64,000 nucleotides of DNA, from NCBI GenBank assembly GCA_046052145.1, contig JBJOMW010000002.1, positions 62,001 through 126,000 on the forward strand, read 5' to 3'. The notes beneath the pieces were generated by a model. The model ran no database searches, was not told where the DNA came from, and worked only from the letters and a program-made list of their open reading frames with translations. This document shows positions 17,938-25,687 of the stretch, one piece after another; positions within the stretch are counted from its first letter, which is position 1, and each line of letters starts with the position of its first letter. The stretch is from Falsiroseomonas sp046052145 (GTDB taxonomy: Bacteria > Pseudomonadota > Alphaproteobacteria > Acetobacterales > Acetobacteraceae). A program made the position numbers and the translations under genes.

Positions 17938-19340
17938 GCGTGAACGCCGTGATGGAGGCCCTGCCCGGCCTCGCCTGGACGACCGACCCCGCCCTGGTGC
18001 GCCAGAAGTCGCGCGACTTCTTCTGGTATTCGCCCGTGCTGAAGCGTCAGCTCAACAAGGTGACCGGCGAGGCGCTGGTGACGCCGCGCAACGAGGCGGA
18101 GCTGCGCGCGCTGCTCGCCGCGGCCTATGCGCATGGCGTGCCCGTCACGCCGCGTGGCGCGGGCACGGGCAATTACGGCCAGGCGATGCCGCTGCGTGGT
18201 GGCATCGTGCTGGAGATGACGGAGTTCAACCGCGTGCTCTGGGCGAAGCCCGGCGTGGTGCGCGCGGAAGCCGGCGTCAAGCTGATCGACCTTGACGCGC
18301 ATCTGAAGACCGCGGTGGGCGGTGAGCTGCGCTTCCACCCCTCCACCAAGCGCACCGCGACTCTCGGCGGCTTCATCGCCGGCGGGTCGTCGGGCATCGG
18401 CAGCACCACCTTCGGCATATTGCGGGAGCCGGGGAATATCCTCGGCCTCAAGGTCATGACGATGGAAGCCGAGCCGCGCGTGCTGGAGCTGCGCGGGCCC
18501 GAGCTGCAGAAGGTCAACCACGCCTATGGCACCAACGGCATCATCACCGAGCTCGAGATGCCGCTCGCGCCCGCCTGGGATTGGGTGGACGTGGTCGTCG
18601 CCTTCCCGACGCTGATGGGTGCCGCGCGCTTCGCCGACAGTTTCTGCCGCATGGATGGCGTGGCGAAGAAGCTGGCCTGCGTCGTGCCCGCGCCGCTGCC
18701 GCAGGACCATTTTCGTTCGTGGGGCGCGAAGGTGCCGCCCGGACATTCTGTGGCTTGTCTGATGGTCGCGCCGCCCTTCCTCGACATCCTGCCCGCGCTG
18801 ATCGCCTCCCATGGCGGCGCCGAGATCCTGCGCGAGGCGTCGGATGCGGCGGAGGTGCCGCTCTATGAGCATAGCTGGAACCACACCACGCTGCAGGTGC
18901 TGAAGACCGACAAGCAGATCACCTATCTCCAGACCCTGTTCCCCGCGCCGCACCACCTCGACCTCATCGCGAAGCTCGAGAAAATGTTCGGGGACGAGGT
19001 GCTGCTGCACCTCGAATTCGTGCGCTTCGGCGGCACGGTCTGCGCCTTCGGCCTGCAGGTGGTGCGCTTCACCACGGAAGAGCGCCTAGCCGAGATCATC
19101 CGCCTGCACGAAGACGCCGGCGCGCCGATCTTCAACCCGCACACCTTCACGCTGGAGGATGGCGGGATGAAGCGCGTGGACCAGGACCAGTTGAACTTCA
19201 AGCGCCTGGCCGATCCGAAGGGGCTGCTGAACCCCGGCAAGATGGCAGCCTGGGACGACCCCGACTGGAAGCCGGGCAAGTCGCAGTCGGTGCATCTGTA
19301 CGAGACGGATTACGAGGCGCCGGCGGAGATGTTGGAGTAG
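17934..19340 (+). CDS. FAD-binding oxidase/dehydrogenase (VAO/PCMH type), copy 2
   Basis: 468-residue paralogue of the preceding gene. PCMH FAD loop VPVTPRGAGTGNYGQAMPL, second FAD contact STKRTATLGGFIAGGSSG, and the C-terminal GLLNPGKM. Compared with copy 1 it has an extra C-terminal tail (about 20 residues after NPGKM) and differs around the active-site half, which suggests divergence after duplication rather than redundancy. The ATG overlaps the upstream stop by four bases, so translation is coupled. It is the last gene of the creatininase operon, and a perfect GC-rich palindrome follows. Substrate unknown. Confidence 0.83.
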   Translation: MSVNAVMEALPGLAWTTDPALVRQKSRDFFWYSPVLKRQLNKVTGEALVTPRNEAELRALLAAAYAHGVPVTPRGAGTGNYGQAMPLRGGIVLEMTEFNRVLWAKPGVVRAEAGVKLIDLDAHLKTAVGGELRFHPSTKRTATLGGFIAGGSSGIGSTTFGILREPGNILGLKVMTMEAEPRVLELRGPELQKVNHAYGTNGIITELEMPLAPAWDWVDVVVAFPTLMGAARFADSFCRMDGVAKKLACVVPAPLPQDHFRSWGAKVPPGHSVACLMVAPPFLDILPALIASHGGAEILREASDAAEVPLYEHSWNHTTLQVLKTDKQITYLQTLFPAPHHLDLIAKLEKMFGDEVLLHLEFVRFGGTVCAFGLQVVRFTTEERLAEIIRLHEDAGAPIFNPHTFTLEDGGMKRVDQDQLNFKRLADPKGLLNPGKMAAWDDPDWKPGKSQSVHLYETDYEAPAEMLE

Positions 19341-19367
19341 AAGGGAGCCGCTTCCCCGCCCGGAACT

Positions 19368-19393
19368 TCCCTCCCCCGCTAGCGGGGGAGGGA
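19368..19393. terminator. perfect 26-bp palindrome between convergent genes
   Basis: tccctcccccgct followed directly by agcgggggaggga, with no loop. It lies between the end of FAD oxidase copy 2 and the end of the convergent alpha-E gene. The core CCTCCCCCGC matches the hairpin at 13411-13439, so it is one of a small repeat class placed at gene ends. Confidence 0.65.
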
Positions 19394-19419
19394 GAAGAAG
19401 AGCTTGAGGGCAACAGCCC

Positions 19420-20361
19420 TCAGCCGTTCAGGTACAGCGCCTGAATGGCGTTCCCGAGTTCGATGTTGCGGTCGATCTGCGCGGTCAGCCAGTCGTGCAG
19501 GCCATGCGCCATCACATCCTCGATGCGGCCCTTCGCCAGGCGGTCGTGGATCTCGGCCGCGATGCGCTGCGGCTCGCCGCGGCGGCCGCCAGTGGCCTCC
19601 GCAATACCTTCCAGCGCGTGCCGCAAGCGGCTGTGGCAGGAGACGAGGCTCCGCGGCAATTCCTGACGGAACAGCAGCAGGTCGGCCACCAGATCGGGCT
19701 GCAGCCGCGCGTGATGCACCCATTGGAAGGCCCGGAGCGCGGAGACGCTGCGCAGCAGCGCCTGCCATTCGGCATAGGCCACCGCCCCCTCGGCCCGCGG
19801 CCCGGACAGCGCCGGGTGCTTGGCATCCAGCAGCCGCGCCGTGTTGTCCGCGCGTTCCAGCATCACGCCGAGATGGACGAACAGCCAGCCCTCGTTGCGC
19901 AGCATCGTGTCGGCGGCGGCGCCGTTGAACAGCAGCGTCCGCGCCCGCACCCAATCGAGGAAACCCGGCAGCGCGTCCTGCTCGGCGGCGGAACCGGCGC
20001 GCGCGCGCATCTCCCGCCAGGTGTCGTTCAGCGCTTCCCACATATCCACGGTCAGCGCGGTGCGCACCGCGCGCCCGTTGCGCCGCGCCGCCTCGATGCA
20101 ATTGGCGATGGAGGACGGGTTCTCGGCGTCGAGCGCGAGCCAGCGGATCACCGCCTCTGCCGTCACCGCGCGGCCAGTGGCCCGGAAACCAGGCTCGGCA
20201 CCGGCCGAGACCAGCAGGCCGCGCCATTCATCCTGCGCGCCGCCGAGGCTGCCGGCGAGGCCCGCCATGCGCAGCGCCACCTGCATGCCGCGCGCGATAT
20301 TGCCCGCGCGTTCGGTGTAGCGGCCCATCCAGAACAGGCTGTCCGCGGTGCGGGAGAGCAT
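19420..20361 (-). CDS. alpha-E domain-containing protein
   Basis: 313-residue all-alpha protein of the alpha-E family, normally encoded next to a circularly permuted ATP-grasp. Recognisable blocks are MLSRTADSLFWMGRYTERA at the N-terminus, NIARG, ENPSSI, and the C-terminal DRNIELGNAIQALYL. The start is the ATG at 20361; the frame remains open further upstream but would overlap the ATP-grasp gene, whose stop lies four bases before this ATG. In described neighbourhoods the pair works with transglutaminase-like proteases in an uncharacterised peptide ligation/modification system; no such third gene is in this window. Function is unproven. Confidence 0.87.
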   Translation of the reverse strand: MLSRTADSLFWMGRYTERAGNIARGMQVALRMAGLAGSLGGAQDEWRGLLVSAGAEPGFRATGRAVTAEAVIRWLALDAENPSSIANCIEAARRNGRAVRTALTVDMWEALNDTWREMRARAGSAAEQDALPGFLDWVRARTLLFNGAAADTMLRNEGWLFVHLGVMLERADNTARLLDAKHPALSGPRAEGAVAYAEWQALLRSVSALRAFQWVHHARLQPDLVADLLLFRQELPRSLVSCHSRLRHALEGIAEATGGRRGEPQRIAAEIHDRLAKGRIEDVMAHGLHDWLTAQIDRNIELGNAIQALYLNG

Positions 20362-20365
20362 CGCC

Positions 20366-21826
20366 TCAGCCCCCCTGCCGCTGCGACTGAGCCGGGCTGT
20401 CGTCAACGACCCAGGTATCCTTCGTGCCGCCACCTTGGGAGGAATTCACCACCAGCGATCCCTCCCGCAGCGCCACGCGCGTGAGCCCGCCCGGCACGAT
20501 CCGCACCTCCTTGCCCATCAGCACATAGGGGCGGAGATCCACATGGCGCGGTGCAATGCCCGCCTCGGCCAGCGTCGGCACGGTGGAGAGCGCGAGTGTG
20601 GGCTGCGCGATGTAGTCCTGCGGCTTCGCCTTGATACGCGCGGCGAACTCCGCGCGCTGCGCGGCGGTCGCATGCGGCCCGACCAGCATCCCATAGCCGC
20701 CCGAGCCCCGCGCCAGCTTCACCACCAGCTTGTCGAGATTGTCGAGGACGTAGCCCCGGTCCTCCTCCCGCTCGCAGAGGAAGGTCGGCACGTTCTGCAG
20801 CAGCGGCTCCTCGCCAAGGTAGAAGCGGATCATCTCCGGCACGAAGGGATAGATCGCCTTGTCATCCGCGATCCCCGCCCCCGGCGCATTCGCCAGCGTC
20901 ACATTCCCCGCGCGATAGGCGGCGAAGATGCCGGGCACGCCCAGCATGCTCTCGGGCTTGAAGACGCGCGGGTCCAGGTAGTCGTCATCCACGCGGCGAT
21001 ACAGCACATCCACCCGCTTCGGCCCGGCGGTGGTGCGCATGAAGACGATGTCGTTCTCGACGAAGAGGTCGGCGCCCTCCACCACCTCCACGCCCATCTC
21101 ATCGGCCAGGAAGCAGTGCTCGTAATAGGCGCTGTTGAAATGCCCGGGCGTGAGGATCGCGACACAGGGCGCGCCCTTGCAGTTCGGGGGAGCGGCTTCC
21201 TTCAGCGTCTCCAGCAGCTCTTCCGGATAATGCCCGACCGGCGCGAGGCGATGGTCGGAACAGAGCCGCGGGAACAGCCGCAGCATCGCCTCCCGGTTCT
21301 CCAGCATGTAGGAGACGCCGGACGGCGTGCGGCAGTTATCCTCGAGCACGTAGAAGTCGTCGGCACCCGTGCGTACCAGATCGATGCCGGAGATATGGGT
21401 GAAGACCCCGGCGGGCGGCCGGAAGCCTTCCATCGGGCGGCAATAGGCCTCGTTCTCCGCGACCAGGGCCGCGGGCACGCGGCCAGCGCGCACGATCTCC
21501 TGCCCGGCATAGACATCGCCGATAAAGGCGTTCAGCGCCTTCACACGCTGCGTCAGGCCGCGCGCCAGGCGGTCCCATTCGCTTTTCGCCAGGATGCGCG
21601 GGATGACGTCGAAGGGGATCAGCCGTTCCGGATCGCCGCCCTCGCCATAGACGGCGAAGGTGATGCCGACGCGGCGGAACAGCGCCTCAGCCTCCGTCCG
21701 CTTGGCGGCCAGCGCGGCAAGCCCATGGCGCTCGATCCAGGCGGCGATGCCCTGATAGGCAGGGCGGACGCCGGCCGCGGCATGCATCTCGTCGAAGGCA
21801 CGGAAGGTGTCGCGCGGCTCTGTCAC
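20366..21826 (-). CDS. circularly permuted ATP-grasp family protein (type 2)
   Basis: 486-residue ATP-grasp ligase with permuted domain order, expected to form an amide/peptide bond using ATP. Landmarks: AFDEMHAAAGVRPAY near the N-terminus, FITHIS-like VFTHISGIDLVR, YVLEDNCRTPSGVSYMLENR, the glycine-rich LARGSGGYGM, and HVDLRPYVLMG. I set the start at the GTG at 21826 (VTEPRDTFRAFDEM) because relatives begin about 15 residues before AFDEM; the frame is open to a TTG at 21910. It is coupled to the alpha-E gene downstream. The 300 bases upstream carry a long dyad repeat, leaving the promoter position unclear. Confidence 0.85.
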   Translation of the reverse strand: MTEPRDTFRAFDEMHAAAGVRPAYQGIAAWIERHGLAALAAKRTEAEALFRRVGITFAVYGEGGDPERLIPFDVIPRILAKSEWDRLARGLTQRVKALNAFIGDVYAGQEIVRAGRVPAALVAENEAYCRPMEGFRPPAGVFTHISGIDLVRTGADDFYVLEDNCRTPSGVSYMLENREAMLRLFPRLCSDHRLAPVGHYPEELLETLKEAAPPNCKGAPCVAILTPGHFNSAYYEHCFLADEMGVEVVEGADLFVENDIVFMRTTAGPKRVDVLYRRVDDDYLDPRVFKPESMLGVPGIFAAYRAGNVTLANAPGAGIADDKAIYPFVPEMIRFYLGEEPLLQNVPTFLCEREEDRGYVLDNLDKLVVKLARGSGGYGMLVGPHATAAQRAEFAARIKAKPQDYIAQPTLALSTVPTLAEAGIAPRHVDLRPYVLMGKEVRIVPGGLTRVALREGSLVVNSSQGGGTKDTWVVDDSPAQSQRQGG

Positions 21827-21969
21827 GTCGGCAATCCGGCTCTCCTGCTTTGATCCCTTGTCGCGGAAACGCCTGGCCAAGAAAAGGGGAAGACGGCACG
21901 TGCTGGCCAAACCCTTTCGGCGGCGTGCCTAATTCCTGGGCAGCGCGCGCCGGGCCGGCGGGCAGGCTA

Positions 21970-22133
21970 AGAGACCGTTTGAGAATGCCGGCGGCTGAGG
22001 ATGCGCAGGGGATTTTTCGTCCTGGCTAGGCGCCGGACGCCGCCGATGCTTGTTGCATCGGCAAGGCCGGCAACGACGCCAGGGCGGAAAAGACCCGCGG
22101 AGCCGACCCGTCCGGTGTTCTCAAACGGTCTCT
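21970..22133. repeat. 164-bp dyad element, repeat family A copy 1
   Basis: Terminal 16-bp perfect inverted repeats: agagaccgtttgagaa (21970-21985) and ttctcaaacggtctct (22118-22133). Centre: hairpin gccgatgc-ttgtt-gcatcggc (22042-22062). Partial complementarity runs between (cctggc...gccagg), so the whole unit can fold into one long stem. The right arm overlaps the first base of the stop codon of the minus-strand DUF1194 gene. The same layout and nearly the same centre recur at 40464-40626. It fills most of the gap between the DUF1194 and ATP-grasp genes; no gene is seen in it. Confidence 0.75.
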
Positions 22134-22864
22134 CAGCCCCGCACCGGCCCGGGAAGGCCCGCGATCTCCCGGATCAGCTTGGCGCGCATGGCCCGGGCGA
22201 AGTCGCGCCGGTCCTCCGCGCGCAGCACGAAGGCGCCGGGGCCGCCGATCACGTCGCGCTCGAACAGCGCCGCCAGCCGCCCATCGCGCCAGTTGGAGGA
22301 GGCCTCGATCGCCAGCCCGTTGATGACGACGCCAGCCGCCACCAGCACATCCCGCGCCGCCGGCGCCGGCATGTGGGAGCGCATGTCCGGCCCATCGCCC
22401 GAGACATCGATGGTCCGTTCCGCCGCCGGCCAGGGCGCGGCCGCCAGCAGCGCACCGGCATGCACCAGCGCATCGCCGATGGCGTTGAAGGATTGGCGGG
22501 ACCGCGGCCCGTCCCGGATCTCCGCGGCCACCGCCTCGGCCGAGGCCGCATCGGCAATGCGGCGCCAGTCCACCACCGTCTCCGCCCCGCCTGGGGAACC
22601 CCATTCGACCATGGCCACCCCGATCGCCGCGCGGGGCTTCGATCGGATCGCGCCGAGCACCGCCGCATGGGCCAGCGCCTCGGCGATGCCCTCTCGCTGC
22701 AGGGCGAATTCATCGGCATCGATGGAGCCCGAGGCATCCACCGCCAGCACCAGCAGCAGGTCCACCGCGCCGGCCTGGGCGCTGGCGGCGGGTGCAGCGA
22801 GCAGCGCCGGCGCGGCCAGCAGCGCGCGGCGCCGGACCCGACTGCCCTTCCTGGTCTCGCCCAT
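22133..22864 (-). CDS. DUF1194 domain protein (von Willebrand A-like), exported
   Basis: 243-residue protein with a twin-arginine-like signal (RRRALLAAPALLAAPAASAQA) followed by a VWA fold. The metal-ion-dependent adhesion motif is DASGS in VLAVDASGSID, with the later threonine/aspartate region in ISGDGPDM-like VSGDGPDMRSH. DUF1194 proteins are alphaproteobacterial and uncharacterised; ligand or protein binding in the periplasm is the usual guess. A second, divergent DUF1194 gene is at 53392-54408. The gene abuts repeat family A at its 3' end and has the deoxyribosyltransferase-like gene 54 bases upstream on the same strand. Confidence 0.82.
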   Translation of the reverse strand: MGETRKGSRVRRRALLAAPALLAAPAASAQAGAVDLLLVLAVDASGSIDADEFALQREGIAEALAHAAVLGAIRSKPRAAIGVAMVEWGSPGGAETVVDWRRIADAASAEAVAAEIRDGPRSRQSFNAIGDALVHAGALLAAAPWPAAERTIDVSGDGPDMRSHMPAPAARDVLVAAGVVINGLAIEASSNWRDGRLAALFERDVIGGPGAFVLRAEDRRDFARAMRAKLIREIAGLPGPVRG

Positions 22865-22918
22865 CGCCTGCCTCCGGCCCCGGTCTCGCGCCTGTCTCGG
22901 CGGTCCCGGGCCATGCCG

Positions 22919-23482
22919 TCAACGGCTGCGTGCGAGCGCCTGCACGCAGGCCTCGAAGGCCCCAAGGTCGCTCCAGCGCGCATCTTCGGGCACGTCGCGG
23001 CGGATGAAGGTGAAACCGGCCTCATGGATGCCGCCATCGATCATCAGATTGTCAGCGAGGCCGAAATCCTCGACCGACATCGCCGCCGCATCACGCCAGC
23101 GGCACTCCCCGTCGCGCTGCGCGGCGGCGCCAAGGAAGCCCAGCGTCCGCGGCAGGAAGCCGGCCGCGACATTGGAATAGCCCAGCACCTTCTTCCCCAG
23201 CGCCCGCATGAAGCCGAGTTCGTAGACCGTGCCCGCATCCGCCGAAGGGCCGCGGAAGGGGGTGAGGTTGGCGATCACCGCGTCGGCATCGCGCATATGC
23301 GCCTCGTTCCGGCGGTAGATCCACAGCCAGAAGGGCGTGTCCGTCGCCTGCTGATGCAGGGGGTGGTTGTCCACGGGGAAGATGCCGGTCAGCCCATGCG
23401 CGGCGCAGATCGCGCGCTTGCGCTCGGCCATAGCGAGCGCGTCGGGCAGGAAGACATCGGGACCGGCGAGATAGACCTTCAT
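22919..23482 (-). CDS. nucleoside 2-deoxyribosyltransferase-like protein
   Basis: 187-residue protein of the nucleoside 2-deoxyribosyltransferase superfamily: MKVYLAGPDVF at the N-terminus, the DADAVIANLTPFRGPSADAGT block with the conserved Asp, and the YELGFMRALGKKV motif containing the catalytic Glu. Family enzymes transfer or hydrolyse deoxyribosyl (or related N-glycosidic) bonds in nucleotide salvage. The ATG at 23482 places the conserved YLAGP at the extreme N-terminus, as in relatives; upstream in-frame codons to 23554 look non-coding. It is divergent from the alpha/beta hydrolase gene. Confidence 0.87.
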   Translation of the reverse strand: MKVYLAGPDVFLPDALAMAERKRAICAAHGLTGIFPVDNHPLHQQATDTPFWLWIYRRNEAHMRDADAVIANLTPFRGPSADAGTVYELGFMRALGKKVLGYSNVAAGFLPRTLGFLGAAAQRDGECRWRDAAAMSVEDFGLADNLMIDGGIHEAGFTFIRRDVPEDARWSDLGAFEACVQALARSR

Positions 23483-23553
23483 CGGGCCTTCCTGCCCGGT
23501 CGGGGCGGATTGCGAAAGCCGGGGGCTTGCCGCAACCGGGCCGGGCGCGTGCA

Positions 23554-24366
23554 ATGGCCGCCATGGACCTCGAGCTTGAGTACAACAACCGTGCCCGCGT
23601 GCCGGGCCACCCGGCGCATATCGCCGGCTGGCAGCGCGACGCCGCCGCCTGGCGCGCCGCCTGCCCGCGGACCGAGCTGGACCTGGCCTACGGCCCGGGC
23701 GAGCGCGAAAAGCTCGACCTGTTCCATCCCGGCGCCGAGCAGGACGCGCCGCTCGCGCTGTTCATCCATGGCGGCTACTGGAAGGCGCTGGACCGCGGCT
23801 TCGCCAGCCATTGCGCGCGGGGGCTGAACCTGCGCGGCGTCGCAGTCGCCGTCCCCTCCTACGACCTCTGCCCCGCCGTCCCGATCGGGTGGATCGTCGC
23901 CCAGATGCGCGCGGCGGCCGCCTTCCTGTGGCGGCGGCACCGGCGCCCGATCCTCGCTGCGGGCCATTCGGCCGGGGGACAGCTGGCGGCGATGCTGCTG
24001 GCAACCGACTGGCCTGCCCTCGACCCCACCCTGCCGGCCGGCCTGGTGCACGCCGCCCTGCCGATCTCCGGCGTCTTCGAGTTGGAGCCCCTGCTGGCGA
24101 CCAGCGTGGCGGAGGGGCTGAACCTGACACAAACGGAGGCCCGCGCCCTGTCGCCGCGTTTCCTCCCCTGCCCCGGCAGGCCGATCCATTGCGTCGTCGG
24201 CGGCGCCGAGAGCAGCGAGTACATCCGCCAGAGCCGCGACATGGCCGCCGCCTGGGGCGGCCGCTTCTATGCCCTGGCGGGTGCGGACCATTTCACCGTT
24301 ATCGCCCCGCTGGCAGAGGCCGAAAGCCCCCTGGTTGCCCAAGCCGACCGACTTGCGCGGGCGTGA
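23554..24366 (+). CDS. alpha/beta hydrolase, arylformamidase (kynurenine formamidase)-like
   Basis: 270-residue serine hydrolase. The oxyanion motif HGGYW (about residues 78-82) and nucleophile elbow GHSAGG identify the kynurenine formamidase/esterase-like branch. The acid is in the VGGAESSEY region and the histidine in GADHFTVI. HGGYW together with an N-terminal EYNNRARVPGH segment is typical of arylformamidases, which hydrolyse N-formylkynurenine, but no other kynurenine-pathway gene is present, so an unrelated ester or amide is possible. Start uncertain: ATG at 23554 or 23563, neither with a clear ribosome site. Confidence 0.78.
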   Translation: MAAMDLELEYNNRARVPGHPAHIAGWQRDAAAWRAACPRTELDLAYGPGEREKLDLFHPGAEQDAPLALFIHGGYWKALDRGFASHCARGLNLRGVAVAVPSYDLCPAVPIGWIVAQMRAAAAFLWRRHRRPILAAGHSAGGQLAAMLLATDWPALDPTLPAGLVHAALPISGVFELEPLLATSVAEGLNLTQTEARALSPRFLPCPGRPIHCVVGGAESSEYIRQSRDMAAAWGGRFYALAGADHFTVIAPLAEAESPLVAQADRLARA

Positions 24367-24409
24367 CGGTTCAAGCTTAAAGCACCAACGGGAGACGGAG
24401 GATCACGCC

Positions 24410-25636
24410 ATGAACATCAACGAAACGGGTTTCGGCCGCCGCACGCTGCTCGGCGCCTCGGCGCTTGGCGCCACCGCGCTCGCCCTGCCGGGGATCGCCC
24501 GCGCCCAGGCGCAGCCGGTCAAGATCGGCTTGGTCGCGGTGCTGACCGGCCCGCAGGCCGCACTCGGCACGCATCTGCGCGACGGCTTCCAGCTCGGCAT
24601 GCGCCACCTGGAGAACCGCCTCGGCGGCCGCGCGGCGGAAGTGCTGGTGATCGACGACGAGCTCCGCCCCGATGCCGCCGTGACCAAGGTGCGCGCCGCG
24701 CTGGAACGCGACCGCTGCGACTTCATCGTGGGCGTCGTCTTCTCCAACATCCTGGCCGCGATCATGCGCCCGGTGACGGAGACGCAGACCTTCCTGATCA
24801 GCACCAATGCCGGCCCGAGCCCGATCGCCGGCCGCGGCTGCAGCCCCTTCTTCTTCGCCACCTCCTACGTCAACGACCAGAACCACGCGGTGCTGGGCCA
24901 GGCGGCCAATGACGGCGTGGATGTCGGCGGGCAGAATCGTGTGATCCGCCGCGCCATCGTCATCACGCCGAACTACCAGGCCGGCCGCGACGCCGCCGCC
25001 GGCTTCAAATCCACCTTCCGCGGCGAGGTAATGGACGAGATCTACGTCCCCCTGACGACGACCGATTTCTCGGCCGAGCTCGCTCGCATCGCGGCCGCGC
25101 GGCCGGAGGGCATCTACACCTTCATGCCGGGCGGCCTCGGCGTGCAGTTCGTGCGCCAGTATCGCCAGGCGGGGCTGACCATCCCCGTGCTCTCGGCCTT
25201 CACCGTGGACGAGGCGGTGCTGCCCGCGCAGGGCGAGGCAGCGCTTGGCTTCTACACCGGCACGACCTGGACCCCGACGCTGCCGAACGAGCAGAATGCC
25301 CGCTTCGTCCGCGACTTTGAGGGCCAGTTCAATTACATCCCTGCCAGCTACGCCGCGCATGCCTATGACAGCGCCTTCCTGCTGGACAGCGCGATCCGGC
25401 GCGTGGGCGGCAACCTGGCCGACAAGGGCGCGCTGCGCACGGCGATCCGCGCGGCCGACTACCGCAGCGTGCGCGGCAATTTCCGCTTCGGCGCGAACCA
25501 CTTCCCCGTGCAGGATTTCTGGCTCGCGCGCGTCGGGCGCCGGCAGGACGGCAAGTTCCAGACCGAGCACGTCCGCAAGGTGTTCGAGAACGCGGTGGAT
25601 CCCTTCGCCGCCGAATGCCGGATGCCTGCCGGCTGA
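24410..25636 (+). CDS. livK: Liv-type ABC transporter substrate-binding protein (periplasmic)
   Basis: 408-residue periplasmic binding protein of the type I (leucine/amide) fold. Tat-like leader FGRRTLLGASALGATALALPGIARAQA, then PVKIGLVAVLTGPQAALG, the conserved first strand of the family, and VVIDDE-type VLVIDDELRPDAAVTKV. The start ATG at 24410 has GGAGGA about eight bases before it; earlier in-frame codons overlap the hydrolase gene. It heads a complete Liv cassette (binding protein, two permeases, two ATPases). Ligand class in this family ranges from branched amino acids to urea, amides and aromatic acids; not determinable here. Confidence 0.9.
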   Translation: MNINETGFGRRTLLGASALGATALALPGIARAQAQPVKIGLVAVLTGPQAALGTHLRDGFQLGMRHLENRLGGRAAEVLVIDDELRPDAAVTKVRAALERDRCDFIVGVVFSNILAAIMRPVTETQTFLISTNAGPSPIAGRGCSPFFFATSYVNDQNHAVLGQAANDGVDVGGQNRVIRRAIVITPNYQAGRDAAAGFKSTFRGEVMDEIYVPLTTTDFSAELARIAAARPEGIYTFMPGGLGVQFVRQYRQAGLTIPVLSAFTVDEAVLPAQGEAALGFYTGTTWTPTLPNEQNARFVRDFEGQFNYIPASYAAHAYDSAFLLDSAIRRVGGNLADKGALRTAIRAADYRSVRGNFRFGANHFPVQDFWLARVGRRQDGKFQTEHVRKVFENAVDPFAAECRMPAG

Positions 25637-25687
25637 ATGCCGGGGCCCCGGGATGCCGGGGCCCCTTTCCTCGCCGCCGGGGCGCGC

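Noticed and set aside
22001..23827. 600-codon plus-strand open frame over the DUF1194 and deoxyribosyltransferase genes
   Set aside because: Shadow of high-GC minus-strand genes; no domain, repetitive basic composition, and it crosses repeat family A.
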